A stretch of DNA of 25,192 nucleotides from NCBI GenBank assembly GCA_002435715.1, contig DISD01000040.1:55572-80763 (forward strand), given 5' to 3'. This DNA is from Rhodospirillaceae bacterium UBA6219. Lineage in GTDB: Bacteria; Pseudomonadota; Alphaproteobacteria; Rhodospirillales; Magnetospirillaceae. Each line of letters begins with the position of its first letter. The first letter of the stretch is position 1. This document shows, piece by piece, positions 21,113 to 25,192 of this stretch. The notes beneath the pieces are model-generated. The model was not told the origin of the DNA and did no database searches. It worked only from the letters and a program-made list of their open reading frames with translations. The position numbers and the translations under genes were made by a program.

Positions 21113-21796
21113 ATGAGCGAATTGCGTCTGGTCGTCTTCGACGTCGACGGAACCTTGATCGATTCCGAACATAATATCGTCACCGCTATGACCGAAGCCT
21201 GGGCCCATTGGGATTTGGGCGTACCCGAACCCGCCGAGGTGCGCCGCATCATCGGTCTGTCGCTGGTGGAAGCCTGCCAGGTGCTGCTGCCCTGGGCGCC
21301 GGGCAACCTGCATCGGCAAGTGGCCGAATCCTATAAAGAGGCGTTTCGCGCCCTGCGATTGCTGCCCGAACGCGATGAGCCGTTGTTCCCCGGCGTCCGT
21401 GACGCCTTGAATTCGCTGGAAGCCGAAGGCTGGCTGTTGGGTCTGGCCACCGGCAAGTCGCGGCGTGGCGTCGAATCCATGCTGGACAGCCATGACCTGC
21501 ACAACCGCTTCGTCACCATCCAGACCGCCGACGACAATCCCGGCAAGCCCGATCCCGCCATGTTGCTGCGGGCCTCGGCGGAAACCGGGGTGGACGTGGG
21601 GCGCATGGTGATGGTGGGCGACACCGTCTACGACATGCAGATGGCGAAATCGGCCAAGGTCGCGGGCCTTGGTGTTTCCTGGGGCTATCATCACATGGAC
21701 GAATTGGGCCAAGCCGGGGCCGCCTTGGTGGTGGACGATTTCGACACTTTGGGTGAAACCGTCGCCCGTTTGATCGGAGATTGCCCATGCGCATGA
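21113..21796 (+). CDS. HAD-IA phosphatase (phosphoglycolate phosphatase-like)
   Basis: The 227-residue protein is a Gph-type HAD hydrolase. Motif I is FDVDGTLID with nucleophile D10 and acid/base D12. Motif II is the threonine in LATGKS, motif III the lysine in GKPDP, and motif IV GDTVYDMQMAKSA. The helical cap lies between residues 15 and about 85. Substrates of the family include 2-phosphoglycolate and related small phosphates, and the exact one cannot be told. AGGA precedes ATG 21113. In-frame starts at 21086 (GTG) and 21095 (ATG) are possible but lack better sites. It overlaps the AsmA-like gene by 10 nt. Confidence 0.9.
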   Translation: MSELRLVVFDVDGTLIDSEHNIVTAMTEAWAHWDLGVPEPAEVRRIIGLSLVEACQVLLPWAPGNLHRQVAESYKEAFRALRLLPERDEPLFPGVRDALNSLEAEGWLLGLATGKSRRGVESMLDSHDLHNRFVTIQTADDNPGKPDPAMLLRASAETGVDVGRMVMVGDTVYDMQMAKSAKVAGLGVSWGYHHMDELGQAGAALVVDDFDTLGETVARLIGDCPCA

Positions 21797-23946
21797 AGAC
21801 CGCCATCCGAGCTGCCGCCATTGCCGCCGGGCTGGGGGCGGTGGTGATGATCGCCGCCAGCAAGTCGGTGGATTTCGAGCGCTACAAAGCTTACCTGTCC
21901 GACTTGGTGCTGACCGAAACCGGCCGCAAGCTGACCTTTGGCGGCCCGGTGAAGCTGCGCCTGGGCCTGGTGCCGTCGCTGATCGCCGAGAAGGTCAGCC
22001 TGTCCAACGTGGCCGGCGGGTCGCGGCCCGAGATGATCACCATCGAACGGGTCGAGGCCGAAGTGGCGTTGCCGGCTCTGTTGCGCAAGGAAATCCTGAT
22101 CCAGCGCCTGATCGTTTCCAGTCCCGACATCTTGTTGGAAAAGGGCAATTGGAATCTGATCGACCAGGGCGACCCCAACAAGGCCAGCACCCCTACCCGC
22201 TTCAACCTGCGGGAACTCAAGATCAAGAACGCCAAGGTTCAATGGAACGATGGCGGTGGCGTGCAGTTCATGGGACTGCATAAATTGGTGGTGGTGCCGG
22301 AACAGGGGCCGGGCGGCGGATTGCGGATGAATGCCGTGGGCGAAGCCCTGGGCAAGTATTTCGAGTTGGCCGGCACCACGGGCAATCTGGGGGCTGCCCT
22401 GGCGGGCAAACCGTTCCCCGTCAGTGTGAAGGGATCGATGCCGGGCACCATCTTGTCGGTGGAAGGAAGCGTCGCGTCGCTGCCCGAAATCAGCGGTGTG
22501 GACGTGAAGCTGGGGTTGCAGACCGACGACACCGCCGAAATGGTGAAACTGGCGGGTGGCCATGGAATCGGTTCGCTGGGGCCGCTGCGTCTGAGCACCC
22601 GTCTGACCGACAGCAACGGGCCTTTGGGCTTGGCCGATTTGGATGTCAGTGCCGGCCGTCGCGACGCCTTGTTCGTGACCGCCAAAGGCAGCCTGCACGA
22701 TCTGTGGTCGCTGACGGGGCTTGAGCTGACACTGCAGGCGGAAAGCGAGGATACCGGACGGCTGTCGGCGATTTGGGGGCGTGACGTTCCCTCGCTGCGC
22801 GCCGTCAAATTGGCGGCCAACCTGCGTGACGGCAAGGACGGCTGGACGGCGTCCGACATCAAGCTGCATGTCGGTGGCAGCGAGTTGACCGGCGATGTGA
22901 CATACGCCCAGGGCAAGCGTCAGAAACTGAAGGCCAATCTGGTCGCGTCTGTGCTGGATACGGCGGATTTCACCGGCAAGGCCGGGAACGGCCGCGACGA
23001 TGGCCGTCTGTTGCCGCAAGCCGCCCTGCCGCTTCAAGCCATGCGTGACATCGACGCCGACATCGTCTTGAAGGCCGACAAGCTGGTGGCCGGCGCCATG
23101 CGGCTGAACGGGCTGAACGCCAAGGCCGGTCTGCGTCAGGGCGTGCTGAGCGTCGATCCCTTTGACGGCGGAATTGCCGGGGGGCGTTTCGACGGCAGTG
23201 CGGCGCTGGATGCCCGTGGCGCCCACGGCGTCGCCAGCCTGCGTCTGGACGCCGCCGAGGTGGATTTCGGGCGGCTGCTGCGCGAAGGCGGTTCGGACAT
23301 GCTGCAAGGGGGCAAGGGAAGTCTGAAGGTTTCCCTGCGTGGTCGCGGCGACGATGTGCGGGCCTTGGCCGCCAGTGCCAACGGATCGGCGATGTTGCGT
23401 GTGGGCGACGGCGTGATTGAAAATCGCGCCTTCGGCTGGGCCGGTGGCGACGTGGTCAGCCAGGTTCTGGGCATCCTGAACCCGCTGGCGCAAAGTCGCG
23501 ACACCACGCCCATCAGCTGTGCGGTGGCGCATTTCCGCCTGAAGGACGGCGTGGCGGCGAGTGATCGCGGCATCGCCGTACAAAGCGACGGCATCGACGT
23601 GGTGGGCTCGGGCACCGTCGACCTGCGCGACGAGGGACTGGATCTGGGCTTCACGCCCCGGGCCAAGGAAGGCTTGGGCCTGTCGGTGGGGGGGCAAGTG
23701 GCCGGCTTCACCCGGCTGCGCGGCAGCTTGGAATCGCCGCAATTGTCGGTGGACGAAATTGGTGCCGCCAAGACGGCACTTTCGGTGGGGGCGGCGGCGG
23801 CCACCGGCGGGTTGTCGCTGCTGGGCGAATTGCTGTTGGACAAGGTGACCGCCGATACCGAGCCCTGCCGCACAGCCCTGGCCATGGGCGCCGCACCGAC
23901 GAAAAAGGGCGGTGGCGGCTTGTTCGAGGACTTGTTCGGCCGCTGA
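21787..23946 (+). CDS. AsmA-family protein
   Basis: The 719-residue protein has a single N-terminal membrane helix (about 6-25) followed by a long periplasmic region rich in beta strands. The start fits AsmA proteins (LSDLVLTETGRKLTFGGPVKLRLGLVPSLIAEKVSL). The end has the AsmA C-terminal pattern: SDGIDVVGSGTVDLRDEGLDLGFTPRAKE, then GSLESPQLSV. AsmA proteins of the TamB/YhdP group are long beta grooves thought to carry phospholipid between the membranes. GGAGA at 21776-21780 fits ATG 21787. A later ATG at 21793 is also possible. It overlaps the HAD gene by 10 nt and is followed after 46 nt by the ATP12 gene. Confidence 0.9.
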   Translation: MRMKTAIRAAAIAAGLGAVVMIAASKSVDFERYKAYLSDLVLTETGRKLTFGGPVKLRLGLVPSLIAEKVSLSNVAGGSRPEMITIERVEAEVALPALLRKEILIQRLIVSSPDILLEKGNWNLIDQGDPNKASTPTRFNLRELKIKNAKVQWNDGGGVQFMGLHKLVVVPEQGPGGGLRMNAVGEALGKYFELAGTTGNLGAALAGKPFPVSVKGSMPGTILSVEGSVASLPEISGVDVKLGLQTDDTAEMVKLAGGHGIGSLGPLRLSTRLTDSNGPLGLADLDVSAGRRDALFVTAKGSLHDLWSLTGLELTLQAESEDTGRLSAIWGRDVPSLRAVKLAANLRDGKDGWTASDIKLHVGGSELTGDVTYAQGKRQKLKANLVASVLDTADFTGKAGNGRDDGRLLPQAALPLQAMRDIDADIVLKADKLVAGAMRLNGLNAKAGLRQGVLSVDPFDGGIAGGRFDGSAALDARGAHGVASLRLDAAEVDFGRLLREGGSDMLQGGKGSLKVSLRGRGDDVRALAASANGSAMLRVGDGVIENRAFGWAGGDVVSQVLGILNPLAQSRDTTPISCAVAHFRLKDGVAASDRGIAVQSDGIDVVGSGTVDLRDEGLDLGFTPRAKEGLGLSVGGQVAGFTRLRGSLESPQLSVDEIGAAKTALSVGAAAATGGLSLLGELLLDKVTADTEPCRTALAMGAAPTKKGGGGLFEDLFGR

Positions 23947-23992
23947 TTTTACCGTATTGGGGCGACCGTGACAAAATGAAGGGGCGGATGCC

Positions 23993-24700
23993 ATGCTGGG
24001 CAAGACCATGAAGCGTTTCCACAAGCAGGCGGGGGCCGCCGCTGGCGAAGCCGGCTTCGCCGTGCAGTTGGATGGTCGCGGCATCAAGACCCCGGCGGGG
24101 CGCAAGCTGGAAGTGCCCAGCGAAAAACTGGCTTGGGCCATCGCCGCCGAATGGGACGCCCAGATCGACGAGATCAAGCCCCACACCATGCCGCTGACCC
24201 AGCTGGCCAGCACGGCGCTGGACCGGGTGGGGCCGGAACGGACCGCCATCACCGAACAATTGCTGGCTTATGCCGGCACCGATCTTTTGTGCTATCGCGC
24301 CGAATCGCCGTCCGATCTGGTGGAAATGCAAAGCAAGTCCTGGCAGCCGTTGTTGGATTGGGCCGCCACCCATCTGGACGCCGCTTTGGTCACCACCACC
24401 GCCTTGATCGCCGTCGATCAGCCGGCCAGCGCCCTGCACGCCTTGGCGGCCAAGCTGGAATCCTACGACGTGTGGCGGCTGACCGTGACCCAGGCCGCCT
24501 GTGCCGCTTCGGGCTCGTTGATCCTGGCCCTGGCCCTGGCCGAGGGACGGGTGGACGGCGAAGGTTGTTTCATTGCTTCCAACATCGACGAAGCCCACCA
24601 GATCGGGCTTTGGGGCGATGACGCGGAAGCCGCCGAACGTCGCCAGCGCCTGCACAGCGATATCCTGGCTGCGGCGGAAATGCTGACTTTCCTCGATTGA
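23993..24700 (+). CDS. ATP12-type F1-ATPase assembly chaperone
   Basis: The 235-residue protein matches the ATP12 family. In mitochondria this chaperone binds the F1 alpha subunit before hexamer assembly, and its bacterial members are found mainly in alphaproteobacteria. Typical phrases are VQLDGRGIKTPAGRKLEVPS, IAAEWDAQ, MPLTQLASTALDR, LCYRAESP, WQPLLDWA and SGSLILALAL. No signal peptide is seen, so it is cytoplasmic. GAAGGGG lies 8 nt before ATG 23993. It is probably co-transcribed with the HAD and AsmA-like genes. The family call is firm, while its action in bacteria is inferred from mitochondrial work. Confidence 0.93.
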   Translation: MLGKTMKRFHKQAGAAAGEAGFAVQLDGRGIKTPAGRKLEVPSEKLAWAIAAEWDAQIDEIKPHTMPLTQLASTALDRVGPERTAITEQLLAYAGTDLLCYRAESPSDLVEMQSKSWQPLLDWAATHLDAALVTTTALIAVDQPASALHALAAKLESYDVWRLTVTQAACAASGSLILALALAEGRVDGEGCFIASNIDEAHQIGLWGDDAEAAERRQRLHSDILAAAEMLTFLD

Positions 24701-24935
24701 AAAGGGGGGCGGATCGCTTCCGCCTGCCGATAATATTGTTGCGTATTTTCCCCTGGGTCTAATTCGGCAGTTTTCTGCCACTTTCCCGGAAATAATTCGG
24801 TATTCGCGAGCCGTATTTTTTTCGTGGCAAGACGCCCCCCCAAATGGTATCTGCACTTCCCTGATCATAAGGGTGGGGGCCGTCAAGACCCCGCCGAAGC
24901 CTTGAAGGCGAAGCCCTGACCTTAGGGGGAATCGG
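24701..24935 (+). promoter_or_regulatory. Intergenic/leader region before pccB
   Basis: This 235-nt region is relatively AT-rich in its first half and contains no convincing gene. GGCGGA (24708-24713) pairs with TCCGCC (24719-24724) just after the ATP12 stop, but no T-run follows, so termination is doubtful. GGCAG-TTTT-CTGCC lies at 24766-24779. The last 60 nt become GC-rich. AGGGGGA (24924-24930) is a strong ribosome-binding site 5 nt before the pccB ATG. A promoter is expected here, but I cannot point to a specific one. Confidence 0.35.
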
Positions 24936-25192
24936 ATGCAGGAAATCATTCGTCAGTTGGAAGAAAAGCGAAACCGCGCCCGTCTGGGTGGCGGTGAGAA
25001 GCGTATCGCTTCGCAGCACGCCAAGGGCAAGCTGACTGCCCGTGAACGTATCGAGCTGTTGCTCGATCCCGACTCGTTCGAAGAATGGGATATGTTCAAG
25101 GAGCACCGCTGCACCGATTTCGGCATGGACCAACAATCCATTCCCGGTGACGGCGTGGTGACCGGTTACGGCACCATCAACGGCCGTCTGGT
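24936..25192 (+). CDS. pccB: Propionyl-CoA carboxylase beta chain (5' part)
   Basis: Eighty-five codons are visible before the window ends, against about 510 residues for the full protein. The N-terminus reads MQEIIRQLEEKRNRARLGGG, then HAKGKLTARERIELLLDPDSFEEWD and GVVTGYGTINGRLV. This is the opening of the biotin-dependent carboxyltransferase (crotonase-like) domain of PccB. The phrase DMFKEHRCTDFGM before the catalytic region favours propionyl-CoA over methylcrotonyl-CoA carboxylase. PccB transfers carboxyl from biotin to propionyl-CoA, giving methylmalonyl-CoA. The truncation comes only from the window edge. Confidence 0.93.
   Translation, partial: MQEIIRQLEEKRNRARLGGGEKRIASQHAKGKLTARERIELLLDPDSFEEWDMFKEHRCTDFGMDQQSIPGDGVVTGYGTINGRL

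Noticed and set aside
21691..24252. Minus-strand open frame of 853 codons opposite the AsmA-like and ATP12 genes
   Set aside because: Composition is typical of antisense shadows, there is no ribosome-binding site or domain, and it covers three well-supported plus-strand genes.
24708..24724. Terminator after the ATP12 gene
   Set aside because: The 6-bp stem is short and is not followed by a T-run.

Overview
The window is about 63-65% GC by eye. It carries a gene set typical of an alphaproteobacterium of the Rhodospirillales, and the overall impression is Magnetospirillum-like. This is a judgement from gene content and style: an Irr-type Fur regulator with a His-His-His motif, an ATP12-type F1 assembly chaperone, an adenosylcobalamin-dependent (class II) ribonucleotide reductase, the alphaproteobacterial TIGR02302 protein beside lysA, and the order argH-lptM-lysA. 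No database comparison was possible. It reads as core chromosome. I see no insertion sequence, phage, tRNA/rRNA gene or CRISPR array.

Layout, left to right. Positions 1-2611: the 3' end of rpsO, an intrinsic terminator, a leader with a very long hairpin, and pnp. 2680-4891: a glycerophosphodiester phosphodiesterase and a nitronate monooxygenase-like flavoprotein with an unusual C-terminal cysteine cluster. 5045-5464: irr, preceded by an FNR/CRP-type dyad. 5521-6129 (minus strand): a membrane-anchored TlpA-like thioredoxin, head to head with argH. 6151-12866: a tightly packed plus-strand run argH, lptM, lysA, TIGR02302 protein, PaaI-type thioesterase, EAL-domain protein, with gaps of 16 nt or less and two ATGA overlaps. 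12861-13942: a small S4-domain protein (minus), an unrecognised 87-aa protein and a cold-shock protein with a structured AT-rich leader. 14001-18308 (minus): nrdJ, then upstream of it a Tat-exported family 1 glycosidase and acylphosphatase. 18433-20255 (plus): a short RlpA-like secreted protein, a CrcB/Fluc fluoride channel and the pseudouridine synthase RluC. 20290-21000 (minus): a secreted unknown protein. 21113-24700 (plus): a HAD phosphatase, an AsmA-like protein and the ATP12 chaperone. 24936-end: the start of pccB (propionyl-CoA carboxylase beta chain).

Most genes are housekeeping: RNA decay, arginine and lysine/peptidoglycan precursor synthesis, outer-membrane assembly (LptM, AsmA-like), deoxyribonucleotide synthesis, ribosome modification, ATP synthase assembly and propionyl-CoA metabolism. 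Strong intrinsic terminators close rpsO, pnp, irr/tlpA, csp/nrdJ and rluC/the secreted unknown.

I did not find a clear new multi-gene system. The most interesting signals are regulatory. They are a same-strand cluster of DnaA-box-like sites upstream of nrdJ, a near-perfect 22-bp hairpin in the pnp leader, an FNR-type dyad before irr, and serial hairpins in the cold-shock leader. Protein-level oddities are the Cys cluster of the nitronate monooxygenase-like protein, a degenerate GGDEF-like half on the EAL protein, and the Tat signal on the glycosidase.
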